Shown: positions 1 to 8,864 of the stretch, one piece after another
Numbering within the stretch: position 1 is the stretch's first letter
How the letters are laid out: the number at the start of each line of letters is the position of its first letter
Source of the DNA: RGIG4074 sp964615285
GTDB lineage: Bacteria; Bacillota; Clostridia; Christensenellales; Borkfalkiaceae
DNA: 57,991 nucleotides
Reading direction: 5' to 3'
NCBI GenBank assembly: GCA_964615285.1
Contig: CAZTND010000002.1
Location: 1 to 57,991, forward strand
Translations under genes and position numbers: made by a program
Notes under the pieces: model-generated
Told to the model about the DNA's origin: nothing
Seen by the model: the letters and a program-made list of their open reading frames with translations, nothing else
Database searches by the model: none

Positions 1-156
1 GCGGGCGGGAGCGGGCGCATGAACGCCGGGCGGCGGGGGCGGCGCTTTGTCGGCCGCGAGCGCGGAAATCTTCGTGTTTTCAATAATATTTCATGCAAAA
101 TACAACAAAATTCATACAAACTACATCACCAGACATCATTTTTCAATCCGAGGGTG

Positions 157-162
157 TATAAT
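157..162 (+). promoter_or_regulatory. probable -10 element for the two-component operon
   Basis: A TATAAT hexamer lies 34 bases upstream of the response regulator start codon. No good -35 is present 16-18 bases further up, so the promoter may be weak or activator dependent. Bases 1-156 hold no convincing gene; they pass from GC-rich to AT-rich and look like intergenic DNA. Confidence 0.35.
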
Positions 163-196
163 AAGCTTGATTTATACATGGAAGGAGGGAAAAAAG

Positions 197-892
197 ATGT
201 TGCACATTGCGCTTGTGGAGGACGAACGGAAGGAGGCGGAGATCATCGTCCGCTACATCAAGCGTTTTTCCGAAGAAAAGGGAGAACTTTACAAACTGAC
301 CCGTTTTTCCGACGGTATCGATTTTATCAGCGACTATAAACCGGTGTACGATATCGTGTTCATGGATATCAGGATGCCGCAGATGAACGGCATGGAGGCG
401 GCGAAGCGGTTGCGCGCGGTCGATCCCAACGTTTGCCTGATATTCATCACGAATATGGGGCAATACGCCTTGAAAGGGTACGAAGTCGACGCGTTCGATT
501 TTATCGTCAAACCGATCGGTTATTCTAATTTTCGGGCAAAACTGCAGAGGGCGGAGGATGCTTCCGCCGTCCGCAAAAAACGATCCGTTTGCGTCAACAC
601 AAGCGGCGGAGTAAGGATTGTTTTTCTGCATCGGGTGCGTTATGTCGAAGTTCGCAACAACATGCTCACGTACCACACGCAGGACGGAAGTTTTGAACTG
701 CGCGGATCGCTGCGCGAAACGGAAGAGCTGTTCGATTCCGCGAATTTTGTCCGTTGCAACAACTGTTATCTCGTCAATCTCGATTATGTGACGGCCGTGA
801 AGGGAAGCACCGTTTTTCTCGGCGACGATGCGTTGCGCATCTCCCGCCCGCGCAAAAAAGAATTCATGAGCAGCCTGGCTGCTTATTGGTGA
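197..892 (+). CDS. LytTR-family response regulator
   Basis: 231-residue response regulator. Residues 1-120 form a receiver domain with acidic residues at 8-9, phospho-acceptor Asp57 in the run MDIRMPQMNG, and a conserved Lys in the FIVKP motif. Residues about 135-231 are a LytTR DNA-binding domain (FLHRVRYVE at its start, FVRCNNCYLVNLDYV near its end). Family members bind direct repeats and often control cell-surface or peptide-signalling genes. The start at 197 was chosen because GGAGGGA sits just upstream; an in-frame upstream extension is possible but has no ribosome site. The partner histidine kinase starts 8 bases downstream, so the two form one operon. The target genes are not evident from sequence. 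Confidence 0.93.
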   Translation: MLHIALVEDERKEAEIIVRYIKRFSEEKGELYKLTRFSDGIDFISDYKPVYDIVFMDIRMPQMNGMEAAKRLRAVDPNVCLIFITNMGQYALKGYEVDAFDFIVKPIGYSNFRAKLQRAEDASAVRKKRSVCVNTSGGVRIVFLHRVRYVEVRNNMLTYHTQDGSFELRGSLRETEELFDSANFVRCNNCYLVNLDYVTAVKGSTVFLGDDALRISRPRKKEFMSSLAAYW

Positions 893-899
893 AAACTTT

Positions 900-2228
900 A
901 TGGTCAGCTTCTTTTTCGATTTGCTGGGGTATATCGTTTCCTTTCCGATTCAGCTGCTCTCCGTCGCCTTTCTCGTCTGCATTTATGCGCCGCGCCGACA
1001 AAAGTTTGCGCTTCGGGTGGCGATCAGCCTCTGTGCATACGGAGCGGTGAGCTGGTTTTTCGGAGATCTGAGCAATGTGGAATGGTTGCAGATCGACTGG
1101 TTTCGCATGGTTTTTCTTCTGTATTTTCTGCTTGTTCTGGCTGTAATTGCCGTCTGTTTTTCGATTTCGGTGCGGAACGTTCTGTTTTACGGCGTTGCGG
1201 CGTATGTAATGCAACATATATGCGACTGCGTCTGGCGGGGGATCCTGTCCTTGCTCGGGTTCGGGTCTGAGGGCTGGCTGGCGAATTTGCTTCTGCTCGC
1301 GGTGGAAGTGGTTTTCTGTATTCTCTTTTTCTTCCTTTTCGTGCGCCGCCTCAAATACATAGAGCTGACCGAGTTAAGCGACAACGGCTGGCTTATATTG
1401 ATTCTGTGCGTAATGTTCGGCGTGGTATATGTGCTCAGTTGTCACGTCATGTTCGGCGAAGGGAACTTTTCCAATCTCGATCAGAAGATATACGCCGTCA
1501 TCTGCTGTTTCGCGCTTTTGTTCCTGCAATTCGGGCTTTTTGAACGCGGCCGCATACGGAACGAAAAGAAGGTGCTCGAACAGATTTTCGAGCGTGAAAA
1601 GGAGCAGTGGAAAGTCGCCATGCAGAACAGGGAGATCATAGAGCGCAAGTGCCACGATTTGAAGTATCAGCTTGCGGCGCTCCGTTTTGAGCGTTCCCGG
1701 GGCGAACGCGACAGTCAGCTGGAGGAAATAGAGCGCGCGATTTCGCTCTACGACTCGTTCATCGATACGGGGAACAAGGCGCTGGATACGATTTTTACGG
1801 AAAAACATATGGAGTGCGAACATTTCGGCGTCAGTTTCTCCTGCATGGCGGACGGGAGCGCCGTCGGTTTTATGGAATCGGCGGATATTTATTCCCTCTT
1901 CGGCAACGCACTCGACAACGCGCTGGAAAGCGTCTGCGCCGTCGAAGAGGGCGAGGCGCGCGTCATCGTCGTCAAAGTGTGTCGGCGCGGGGAACTTTTG
2001 TGCATCCGCATTGACAACACGTTCAGCGGCGAGCGCGTGTTCAGGGACGGCTTGCCGGTCACGACCAAGCAGGACAAGGACTATCACGGCTACGGCATGC
2101 GCAGCATGCGTTACATCGTCGAGGAAAAATACGGCGGAACGCTTACCGCGTCCGCGCACGGCGGGATATTCCGCCTGGGCATCGTGATTCCCGTTCCCGC
2201 AGAAAGTGGGGGGGGGGGGGACTTTTGA
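900..2228 (+). CDS. GHKL sensor histidine kinase
   Basis: 442-residue membrane sensor kinase of the AgrC/GHKL type, the expected partner of the preceding LytTR regulator. About six hydrophobic segments fill residues 1-215, followed by a coiled stretch (residues 215-250). His252 in the motif CHDLKYQ is the likely phospho-acceptor. The ATPase domain has an N box (FGNALDNALE, about residues 334-343) and a G box (HGYGMRS). There is no separate extracellular sensor domain, so the ligand is probably sensed by the membrane part. The last residues (ESGGGGDF) are encoded by a 13-base G run, so the C-terminus as drawn depends on the exact length of that tract. Confidence 0.9.
   Translation: MVSFFFDLLGYIVSFPIQLLSVAFLVCIYAPRRQKFALRVAISLCAYGAVSWFFGDLSNVEWLQIDWFRMVFLLYFLLVLAVIAVCFSISVRNVLFYGVAAYVMQHICDCVWRGILSLLGFGSEGWLANLLLLAVEVVFCILFFFLFVRRLKYIELTELSDNGWLILILCVMFGVVYVLSCHVMFGEGNFSNLDQKIYAVICCFALLFLQFGLFERGRIRNEKKVLEQIFEREKEQWKVAMQNREIIERKCHDLKYQLAALRFERSRGERDSQLEEIERAISLYDSFIDTGNKALDTIFTEKHMECEHFGVSFSCMADGSAVGFMESADIYSLFGNALDNALESVCAVEEGEARVIVVKVCRRGELLCIRIDNTFSGERVFRDGLPVTTKQDKDYHGYGMRSMRYIVEEKYGGTLTASAHGGIFRLGIVIPVPAESGGGGDF
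2208..2220 (+). repeat. 13-base poly-G tract at the 3' end of the kinase gene
   Basis: Thirteen consecutive G inside the last codons of the kinase. One base more or fewer would change only the C-terminal tail: 14 G gives a slightly longer tail, while 12 G opens a long extension through the downstream terminator. Such tracts can vary by slippage or be sequencing errors. Confidence 0.9.
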
Positions 2229-2253
2229 AGCCTTTGCCGTGAAAAAATTGAAG

Positions 2254-2281
2254 GGCGTCCCCGTCGGGGGCGCCTTTTTTT
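2254..2281 (+). terminator. intrinsic terminator of the two-component operon
   Basis: A 9-bp stem (GGCGTCCCC with GGGGGCGCC, one G-U pair) with a 3-base loop is followed by seven T. It lies 26 bases after the kinase stop codon. Confidence 0.8.
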
Positions 2282-2441
2282 CGCGCATAATATTGCGCCG
2301 CACGGCGCGGCATCGTGCGGCGGGGCGCAAGGAAAAAGTTCTGCGCCGGCGCGCCCGTTTTGTGCTTTTTTCTGCTTGTATCGTCCGCGCCGGAAGGGGT
2401 TCGGGCAAAGTACAGTAAAAATAGCACAGTCTGCAACAAAA

Positions 2442-2472
2442 TTGAACCGAAAGAGACATTTTGCTGTATACT
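2442..2472 (+). promoter_or_regulatory. candidate promoter for the family 3 glycosidase
   Basis: TTGAAC (2442-2447) and TATACT (2467-2472) are separated by 19 bases, slightly long. Two ACAGT motifs at 2412 and 2426 lie just upstream and could be activator sites, but their 14-base spacing does not fit the usual LytTR pattern. A second TATAAT at 2602-2607 has no -35. Confidence 0.35.
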
Positions 2473-2515
2473 TTAACCGTATTCCGGACGGTAAAGACAG
2501 GCGTTCTTTATTGCA

Positions 2516-2589
2516 GGCGCATTCCGTCGTTTGAATCAACGCCACAATAAGGCGCGGCTGACGCCGATGCCGCGCTGCGGGAATGCGCC
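2516..2589 (+). promoter_or_regulatory. two-tier inverted repeat, candidate structured leader RNA
   Basis: A perfect 10-bp outer stem (GGCGCATTCC at 2516-2525 with GGAATGCGCC at 2580-2589) encloses an inner perfect 7-bp hairpin (2552-2558 with 2569-2575, 10-base loop). There is no T run after it, so it is not an ordinary terminator. A Shine-Dalgarno-like AAGGAGG at 2616-2622 has no ORF behind it. The remainder of the 490-base gap between the kinase and the glycosidase shows nothing else. Confidence 0.4.
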
Positions 2590-2718
2590 GACCGTTCGGG
2601 ATATAATATCGTCATAAGGAGGTAGGTTGTAGCAAAGAATTCCGCAACATCGAGCAATAAAAAATCCAAAACGTTACTTCATTGAGAAATTTTTAATTTA
2701 GGAGGTTTTCTGAAACTA

Positions 2719-5523
2719 ATGGCTGCAAAAAAACATTCCAAGCTGTTCAATGTCGGTATGGTGGGACTGATGGTCGTCATTCTCGCCGTGCTCATCGTTG
2801 CCAACGTCCTGTTGCTGACCGTCTATGATGTTTCCATCGACAACCTGTTTATGTCGGCGCAGACGTCCGATGACGACGAAATTTCAACCACCCTGTCAGA
2901 TTGGGAAGGACTCGCCCTCGACATCGAGGAGGAAGGCATTGTCCTGCTCCGCAACGAGGACGAAACGCTTCCGCTGTCTGCGGATTCCATGACAATCAAC
3001 CTGCTCGGCGCAGCCGCGTACACACCCGTTTACGGCGGGTCCGGTTCGGGAGCGACGGACACGGCGAGCGCTTTGACCTTGCTGCAAGCGCTTGAGGACG
3101 AAGGCTTCGACGTCAACTCCGCGCCCCTCGATGAAGGGGTGTACGAGGAGAACGTAAGCAACCAGGGCGGCGGCGGATTCAGTTCCGCGGATTTCAGCTA
3201 CGATACCACCGCTATTTCCACCTTCACGGGAACGGCGTCCTTTGCCAACATGCAGAGTTATTCGGACATCGCCGTCATCGTCATCGGGCGCAGCGGCGGC
3301 GAAGGGAACGATCTGCTCGAATCGGACGTCGGAACGAACGTTCTGTCGGAGGGGCATCACTACCTCGAGCTGTCGGACGAGGAAGAAGCTCTTATCTCCC
3401 AGGCGAGCACCACGTTCGGCACGGTCATCGTCCTTTACAACGGCGCCAACCCGCTCGAACTCGGCTTTTTGGAGACGTATAACGTCGACGCCGCACTGTG
3501 GGTCGGCCAGCCCGGTTCTTACGGTTTCGAGGCGGTCGCCGACGTGCTGACCGGCACGGTCAACCCCTCCGGACGGCTCCCCGATACATACGCTTACGAC
3601 GCGACGAGCGCGCCTTCCTATCAGAACTACGGTGACAACTCGTACAGCAATTATACCTCTTCTTCCGGCGGCGGTTTCGGCGGTTTTGGCGGTAATCGCG
3701 GCACCAACTATGTGGACTATGCTGAAGGCATTTACGTCGGTTACAAATGGTACGAAACGGCGGCTACGGAAGGATACTTGAATTATGACCAGCAGGTGCA
3801 GTATCCCTTCGGTTACGGCTTGAGCTACACGACCTTCACGCAGGAGATCGTGGGCGGGACGAGAGACAATTCGACTTTCGACGGCGACGACGAAATCACG
3901 ATTACCGTCGAGGTGACCAACACGGGGAGCGTTGCGGGCAAGGACGTCGTGGAAGTATATTTCACTCCGCCTTACACCGATTACGACCAGGAAAACGGCG
4001 TTGAGAAATCTTCCGTCAACCTCGTTGCCTATGCCAAGACGGATTTGCTGGCCGCGGGCGCTTCTCAGGAAATCGAGATCACTTTCAAAGCGGAAGATAT
4101 GGCTTCCTATAATTCGTCCCATTCCAATTCGGACGGCACGACCGGCTGCTACATGCTGAGCGCGGGCGACTATGTCATATCCCTCCGTTCCGATTCGCAC
4201 ACCGTCATCTCGACGGACGGCGAAGACCAGGAAATCACCGTCGAGATGGGCTCCAACTACTTCTATGAAGGGAATAACAAGCGTTCGGACGACGATCAGG
4301 CCGCAAGCAACCAGTTCGACGACGCTTTGCGTTCCACCACGACCTATCTCTCCCGTGCGGGCGGCTTTGCCAATTATACGACCGCGATGACTTCCGTTTC
4401 GGACGTGGCGGATGACCAGACCATATACAATCTCGACAATCTTGCCGAATACGACGAGGCTCTCGATACGGCGGTGACCAAAACCTACACGGCGGGCGTC
4501 GACTACCGTACCGGCGATTATGTGGCTTCCGAAGACGACCTCGTTCTGGACGACATGCAGGGTCTGGATTACGACGACGAAAGATGGGATCAGCTGATCA
4601 GCCAGATGAGCCTGAGCGAAATGACGTCTCTCATCGCGACGGGCGGCTGGCAGACGATTGCAGTGGAATCGATCGGCAAAGACGCGACCATCGACATCGA
4701 CGGGCCTTCCGGCTGGAACAACATGTTCGGTTCGACCGATTCGGGTATTTCCTATCCCGCGAGCATCGTGCTTGCCGCCACCTGGAATGTAGAGCTGGCG
4801 GAAATGTACGGCAATTACATGGCGGATGAAGGGCATTCCCTCGGCGTCACGGGTTGGTATGCCCCGGCGATGAACATTCACCGTTCTCCTTTCTCGGGCA
4901 GAAACTTTGAGTATTACAGCGAGGACGCCGTCCTTTCCGCGGGCGCGGGGGCGTATGTCACCAAGGGCGCGCGCGACGGCGGACTTATCGTCTACATCAA
5001 GCACTTCGCCCTCAACGATCAGGAAACCAACCGCTCCGGCGTAAACACCTGGTCCACCGAACAGGCCATTCGTGAAATTTACCTGAAACCTTTTGAAGAA
5101 TCGGTCAAACTCGGCGGCGCGACGGGCGTAATGTCTTCGTACAACTATGTCGGCAGCACCTGGTCCGGCGCTCATGTGGGGCTGTTGACCGAGGTTCTGC
5201 GCAACGAATGGGGCTTCCGCGGCATGGTCATCACGGACGCGGGCGCCGGCACAAGCCAGGTTGACGCAGGCATCCGCGCGGGCAACGACCTCTGGCTCTC
5301 CATGAGCAGCGGCAGCGTGGCTTCCACGGAGACGGATGCGGACATCTACTATGTAATGCGCGCCGTGAAGAACATTCTCTACGCGGAGGCGAACGCGACC
5401 GTCATTCCGGCGACCTCCTTCGATTGGGAGATCATCCTGTATGTGTTCGACGCATTGCTGGTGGTCGCATTCATAGCCTGCGCGGTGGCTTTGGGCAAGA
5501 ACATCTTTGCCAAAAAGCAGTAA
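2719..5523 (+). CDS. glycoside hydrolase family 3 protein, reversed domain order, membrane anchored
   Basis: 934-residue family 3 glycosidase (beta-glucosidase or beta-xylosidase type; substrate unknown). The usual domain order is swapped. The alpha/beta C-terminal-type domain comes first (about residues 60-370, beginning EGIVLLRNEDETLPL), then a fibronectin-III-like domain (about 375-500), a linker, and finally the TIM-barrel domain (about 615-900). The barrel carries KHFALND and the putative nucleophile Asp840 in MVITDAG. Hydrophobic helices at residues 13-36 and about 898-925 suggest that both ends are held in the membrane. AGGAGG precedes the ATG. It is monocistronic, with its own terminator. 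Reversed order is known in some rumen clostridial beta-glucosidases. Confidence 0.88.
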   Translation: MAAKKHSKLFNVGMVGLMVVILAVLIVANVLLLTVYDVSIDNLFMSAQTSDDDEISTTLSDWEGLALDIEEEGIVLLRNEDETLPLSADSMTINLLGAAAYTPVYGGSGSGATDTASALTLLQALEDEGFDVNSAPLDEGVYEENVSNQGGGGFSSADFSYDTTAISTFTGTASFANMQSYSDIAVIVIGRSGGEGNDLLESDVGTNVLSEGHHYLELSDEEEALISQASTTFGTVIVLYNGANPLELGFLETYNVDAALWVGQPGSYGFEAVADVLTGTVNPSGRLPDTYAYDATSAPSYQNYGDNSYSNYTSSSGGGFGGFGGNRGTNYVDYAEGIYVGYKWYETAATEGYLNYDQQVQYPFGYGLSYTTFTQEIVGGTRDNSTFDGDDEITITVEVTNTGSVAGKDVVEVYFTPPYTDYDQENGVEKSSVNLVAYAKTDLLAAGASQEIEITFKAEDMASYNSSHSNSDGTTGCYMLSAGDYVISLRSDSHTVISTDGEDQEITVEMGSNYFYEGNNKRSDDDQAASNQFDDALRSTTTYLSRAGGFANYTTAMTSVSDVADDQTIYNLDNLAEYDEALDTAVTKTYTAGVDYRTGDYVASEDDLVLDDMQGLDYDDERWDQLISQMSLSEMTSLIATGGWQTIAVESIGKDATIDIDGPSGWNNMFGSTDSGISYPASIVLAATWNVELAEMYGNYMADEGHSLGVTGWYAPAMNIHRSPFSGRNFEYYSEDAVLSAGAGAYVTKGARDGGLIVYIKHFALNDQETNRSGVNTWSTEQAIREIYLKPFEESVKLGGATGVMSSYNYVGSTWSGAHVGLLTEVLRNEWGFRGMVITDAGAGTSQVDAGIRAGNDLWLSMSSGSVASTETDADIYYVMRAVKNILYAEANATVIPATSFDWEIILYVFDALLVVAFIACAVALGKNIFAKKQ

Positions 5524-5585
5524 GCCGGCAGAGAAAAGACAAAACGCATGTTGCGGAAATCATTATATCGGAGATAACAACGGGA

Positions 5586-5626
5586 CGGGGCGGCGCATTG
5601 CGCCGCCCCGTTTCCCCGTTTTTTTG
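5586..5626 (+). terminator. intrinsic terminator of the glycosidase gene
   Basis: An 11-bp perfect GC-rich stem (5586-5596 with 5600-5610, loop ATT) is followed by T-rich sequence ending in seven T. Confidence 0.85.
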
Positions 5627-5632
5627 TCCGGG

Positions 5633-6742
5633 TCACAGCCGTTTTTTGAAATCTTCGTATCCGAATTTCCGCAGGAGGACGGTTTTCCCGTCCTTTTTTT
5701 GCAGCCAGATGGAGGGCAGCGGCATGCCGTTGAAGGTGTTGGTCTTGACCATCGTGTAGAGCGCCATGTCCCCGAATATTAGTTCGTCTCCGATTTTTAA
5801 GGGGGCGTCGAAGGAATAGTCCCCGATGATGTCGCCCGCCAGGCAGGTCGGGCCGCCGAGGCGGTAGGTGTACGCCTTTTCTCCCGCCGCGCCGCTCCCG
5901 CGCAGGGGCGGGCGGTAGGGCATTTCAAGGACGTCCGGCATGTGGCAGGCGGCGGAAACGTCTAAAATGGCGATGTCCATGCCGTTTTTCATGGTTTCGA
6001 GCACGCGCGCGTGCAGCGTGCCCGCGTCGAGGACGACCGCTTCGCCCGGCTCGAGGTAGATCTCCGCACCCGTTTCCCGCCGCAGATCCTTTATGATGCG
6101 GATCAGCCGCTCGCGGTCGTAATCTGCCCGCGTGATGTGGTGGCCGCCCCCGAGGTTGAGCCACTTCATTTTTTTGGCGTATTTGCCGAATTTTTCCAGA
6201 AAAGCGGCGACCGTCGTTTCCAGCGCGTCGGCGTTTTGTTCGCACAGGGTATGGAAGTGCAGCCCGTCCAAAAGGGGGAGGATGTCCTCTCTGAAATTGC
6301 CGCGCGTCGTTCCGAGGCGCGAAAAGGGGGCGCAGGGATCGTAGATGGCGTGCCCCGCCTGCGTGGAGCATTCGGGGTTGACGCGCAGCCCGGCGGAAAC
6401 GCCCGCCGCGCGGCACACCGGCGCGAATTTTTCGGCTTGCGCGGGGGTGTTGAACACGATGTGGTCGGCGTATTTTACGAGTGCGGAAACGTCCTCTGCC
6501 CGATAGGCAGGGGAAAAGACGTGCACCTCCTTGCCGAACTCTTCCCGCCCGAGCCGCGCCTCGAACAGCCCGCTGGCCGCCGTCCCCGCAAGGCTGTCCT
6601 GCAGCAGGGGATAGGTCTGCCAGACGGAATACGCCTTCTGCGCGAGCAGAATTTTACAGCCCGCTTTCGCGGCGACGTCCCGCAGTATCTTTGCGTTTTC
6701 GGCGAGTTTCGCCTCGTCGATGAGAAAACAGGGGGTATCCAT
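5633..6742 (-). CDS. nspC: carboxynorspermidine/carboxyspermidine decarboxylase
   Basis: 369-residue PLP enzyme of the alanine-racemase-fold decarboxylase family. It removes the carboxyl group from carboxyspermidine or carboxynorspermidine to give spermidine or norspermidine. The start at 6742 (MDTPCFLID) matches the family's N-terminus. Lys36 in LLAQKAYS is the likely PLP lysine. The motifs LNLGGGHH, EPGEAVV and DVSAACHMPDVLEMPYRP are visible, as is the C-terminal LGGPTCLAGD that supplies active-site residues. Its ATG overlaps the upstream dehydrogenase stop codon (TGATG), so the two are translationally coupled. It is the last gene of the polyamine operon. Confidence 0.93.
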   Translation of the reverse strand: MDTPCFLIDEAKLAENAKILRDVAAKAGCKILLAQKAYSVWQTYPLLQDSLAGTAASGLFEARLGREEFGKEVHVFSPAYRAEDVSALVKYADHIVFNTPAQAEKFAPVCRAAGVSAGLRVNPECSTQAGHAIYDPCAPFSRLGTTRGNFREDILPLLDGLHFHTLCEQNADALETTVAAFLEKFGKYAKKMKWLNLGGGHHITRADYDRERLIRIIKDLRRETGAEIYLEPGEAVVLDAGTLHARVLETMKNGMDIAILDVSAACHMPDVLEMPYRPPLRGSGAAGEKAYTYRLGGPTCLAGDIIGDYSFDAPLKIGDELIFGDMALYTMVKTNTFNGMPLPSIWLQKKDGKTVLLRKFGYEDFKKRL

Positions 6743-7944
6743 CAGTCGACGAGCACGGGGTCGAAATCTTCCTTCCAGGGAAGTCCCCACTTGTTGAGCG
6801 CCTCCATGAAGGGATCGGGGTCGAACTCTTCGATGTTGTAGACGCCGGGTCTGGTCCAGGTGCCGTTCATCACGAGCATTGCGCCGATCATCGCCGGCAC
6901 GCCCGTCGTATAGGAGATGGCCTGGGAACCCACCTCTTTATAGCACTCCCGGTGGTCGCAGATATTATAGAGATAATAGTTCTTTTCTTTGCCGTCCTTC
7001 TTGCCGCGGAAGATGCAGCCGATGTTTGTCTTGCCGACCGTGCGGGGGCCGAGGGAAGCGGGGTCGGGCAGCACGGCTTTCAGGAACTGCAGGGGGACGA
7101 TCTCCTTCCCTTCGAACAGAATGGGTTTGATGGAGGTCATCCCTACGTCTTCCAGGCATTTGAGGTGGGTGAGATAGCTCTGCCCGAAGGTCATGAAAAA
7201 GCGGATGCGCTTGATGCCGGGCACGTTGAGCGCCAGCGATTCGATCTCTTCGTGGTGCAGCAGGTACATATCTTTTTTGCCGACGCCTTCAAAATCGTAT
7301 TCCCGTTTGATCTCCATCGGCTTGGTCTCCACCCAGTGCCCGTTCTCCCAATAGGAGCCGTTGGCGGACACTTCGCGGATGTTGATCTCGGGGTTGAAGT
7401 TGGTGGCGAACGGATAGCCGTGGTCGCCGCCGTTGCAGTCGAGGATATCGATATAGTTGATCTCGTCAAAGTGGTGTTTGAGCGCATACGCGGTAAAGAC
7501 GCCCGTCACGCCGGGGTCGAACCCGCTGCCGAGCAGGGCGCAGATGCCCGCCTTTTTGTATTTGTCGCGGTACGCCCACTGCCATTTGTATTCAAATTTT
7601 GCCGTGTCCTCCGGTTCGTAATTCGCCGTGTCCACATAGTGCACCTTGGTTTGCAGACAGGCGTCCATGATGGTCAGGTCCTGATAAGGAAGGGCGAGGT
7701 TCAGAACGACGTCGGGGCAGAATTTTTCGATGAGCGCAACGAGTTCCTTCACATTGTTCGCGTCCACTTTGGCGGTGGAGATCTTGGTCTTTGTCGTGCC
7801 TTGCAGCTTGTCGCGGAGCGCGTCGCACTTTTCCTTGGTGCGGCTGGCAATGCATATCTCTTCAAACTGTCCGCTGTTCTGGCAGCATTTGTGAATGGCG
7901 ACGGATGCGACGCCGCCGCAGCCGATGATGAGCGCTTTTCCCAT
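6742..7944 (-). CDS. carboxynorspermidine/carboxyspermidine dehydrogenase (saccharopine dehydrogenase-like)
   Basis: 400-residue Rossmann-fold oxidoreductase. It condenses a diamine with L-aspartate semialdehyde using NADPH, giving the carboxylated polyamine used by NspC. It starts with a nucleotide-binding motif (MGKALIIGCGGVASV) and has a GSGFDPGVTGVFTAY segment typical of this subgroup. The start at 7944 is preceded by AGAGAGGTAG. Adjacent nspC makes the carboxyspermidine role far more likely than lysine metabolism. The diamine used (putrescine or 1,3-diaminopropane) cannot be read from sequence; putrescine is the likely supply because speA and speB are in the same operon. Confidence 0.92.
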   Translation of the reverse strand: MGKALIIGCGGVASVAIHKCCQNSGQFEEICIASRTKEKCDALRDKLQGTTKTKISTAKVDANNVKELVALIEKFCPDVVLNLALPYQDLTIMDACLQTKVHYVDTANYEPEDTAKFEYKWQWAYRDKYKKAGICALLGSGFDPGVTGVFTAYALKHHFDEINYIDILDCNGGDHGYPFATNFNPEINIREVSANGSYWENGHWVETKPMEIKREYDFEGVGKKDMYLLHHEEIESLALNVPGIKRIRFFMTFGQSYLTHLKCLEDVGMTSIKPILFEGKEIVPLQFLKAVLPDPASLGPRTVGKTNIGCIFRGKKDGKEKNYYLYNICDHRECYKEVGSQAISYTTGVPAMIGAMLVMNGTWTRPGVYNIEEFDPDPFMEALNKWGLPWKEDFDPVLVD

Positions 7945-8006
7945 TGGGTCTACCTCTCTTTCAGATTTTTTTGTCTTTGCAGCGCGCGCCGCGGCGCGCC
8001 GTGTTT

Positions 8007-8864
8007 TTATTTGCAGGCGAGGGCGATGAGCATTTCCCGCGCGATCTTGCAGGCGGCGGCGGTCGATGCGCCGCTCGCGTCGTAGTGCGGGGAGAGCTCG
8101 TTGACGTCCGCCGCAACGACGTTCAGGGTTTGGCATGCCGTCGTGACGGCCTCCCGGAGCGCGTCGAAACTCACGCCGCCCGGTTCGGGCGTACCCGTTC
8201 CCGGGAACACCGAGGGATCCAGAACGTCCAGATCGACGGTCAGGTACACGGGTCTGCCGCGCAGGCTTTCCAGAACGTCTTCCAGCCCCTCGAAGTCAAA
8301 GAGGCGGGTAAAGACATGTTCCTTCCCCCATTCGAATTCACTCTTATCGCCCGAGCGGATGCCAAACTGATAGATCCTGCCGTCGCCGGTCAGTTCGTGG
8401 CACCGCCGGAGCACGCAGGCGTGCGAGAGCTTTTCGCCGAGATATTCGTCGCGCAGGTCGGCGTGCGCGTCGAAATGCAATATGTGCAGCCCGGGATATT
8501 TTGCGGCGGCGGCACGCACCGCGCCGAGGGTCGTCAGGTGTTCGCCGCCGATCAGGAAGGGCAGTTTGCCGTCGGCGAGTATCTCTCCCGCCCGCTCTTC
8601 TATCATGCCGAGCGCGCGCTCGGGCGAGCCGAAGGGCAGTTCGATGTCGCCGCTGTCAAAGATATTGCCGTCCGTCAGTTCCCTGTCCTGGTAGGGGGAG
8701 TAGAGCTCCAGCCCGTACGATTCGCGGCGCATGGCGGCGGGGGCAAAGCGGGTCCCCGGGCGGAAGGAAGTCGTTCCGTCGAAGGGCGCGCCGAAGAGCA
8801 CGACGTCCGCTTCCGCGTAAGAAGCGTCGCAGCCGATGAAATTTTCAATGTTCCTGTTCAACAT
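8007..8864 (-). CDS. speB: agmatinase
   Basis: 285-residue ureohydrolase that hydrolyses agmatine to putrescine and urea. Manganese-binding motifs are present: GGEHLTTLG, HFDAHADLRDEY and DLDVLDPSVFPGTGTPEPGG. Length and motifs fit agmatinase rather than arginase, and a neighbouring arginine decarboxylase supplies agmatine. The start at 8864 overlaps the end of speE by 20 bases, so its ribosome site lies inside speE. A 62-base spacer with a GC-rich inverted repeat separates it from the downstream dehydrogenase. Confidence 0.93.
   Translation of the reverse strand: MLNRNIENFIGCDASYAEADVVLFGAPFDGTTSFRPGTRFAPAAMRRESYGLELYSPYQDRELTDGNIFDSGDIELPFGSPERALGMIEERAGEILADGKLPFLIGGEHLTTLGAVRAAAAKYPGLHILHFDAHADLRDEYLGEKLSHACVLRRCHELTGDGRIYQFGIRSGDKSEFEWGKEHVFTRLFDFEGLEDVLESLRGRPVYLTVDLDVLDPSVFPGTGTPEPGGVSFDALREAVTTACQTLNVVAADVNELSPHYDASGASTAAACKIAREMLIALACK

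Noticed and set aside
22..196. N-terminal extension of the response regulator from a TTG at 47
   Set aside because: The extension has no receiver-domain similarity and the ATG at 197 has a strong ribosome site.
2896..5175. Long minus-strand ORF (759 codons) opposite the glycosidase
   Set aside because: Composition is the mirror of a GC-biased coding strand; the plus-strand gene has clear domains, start site and terminator.
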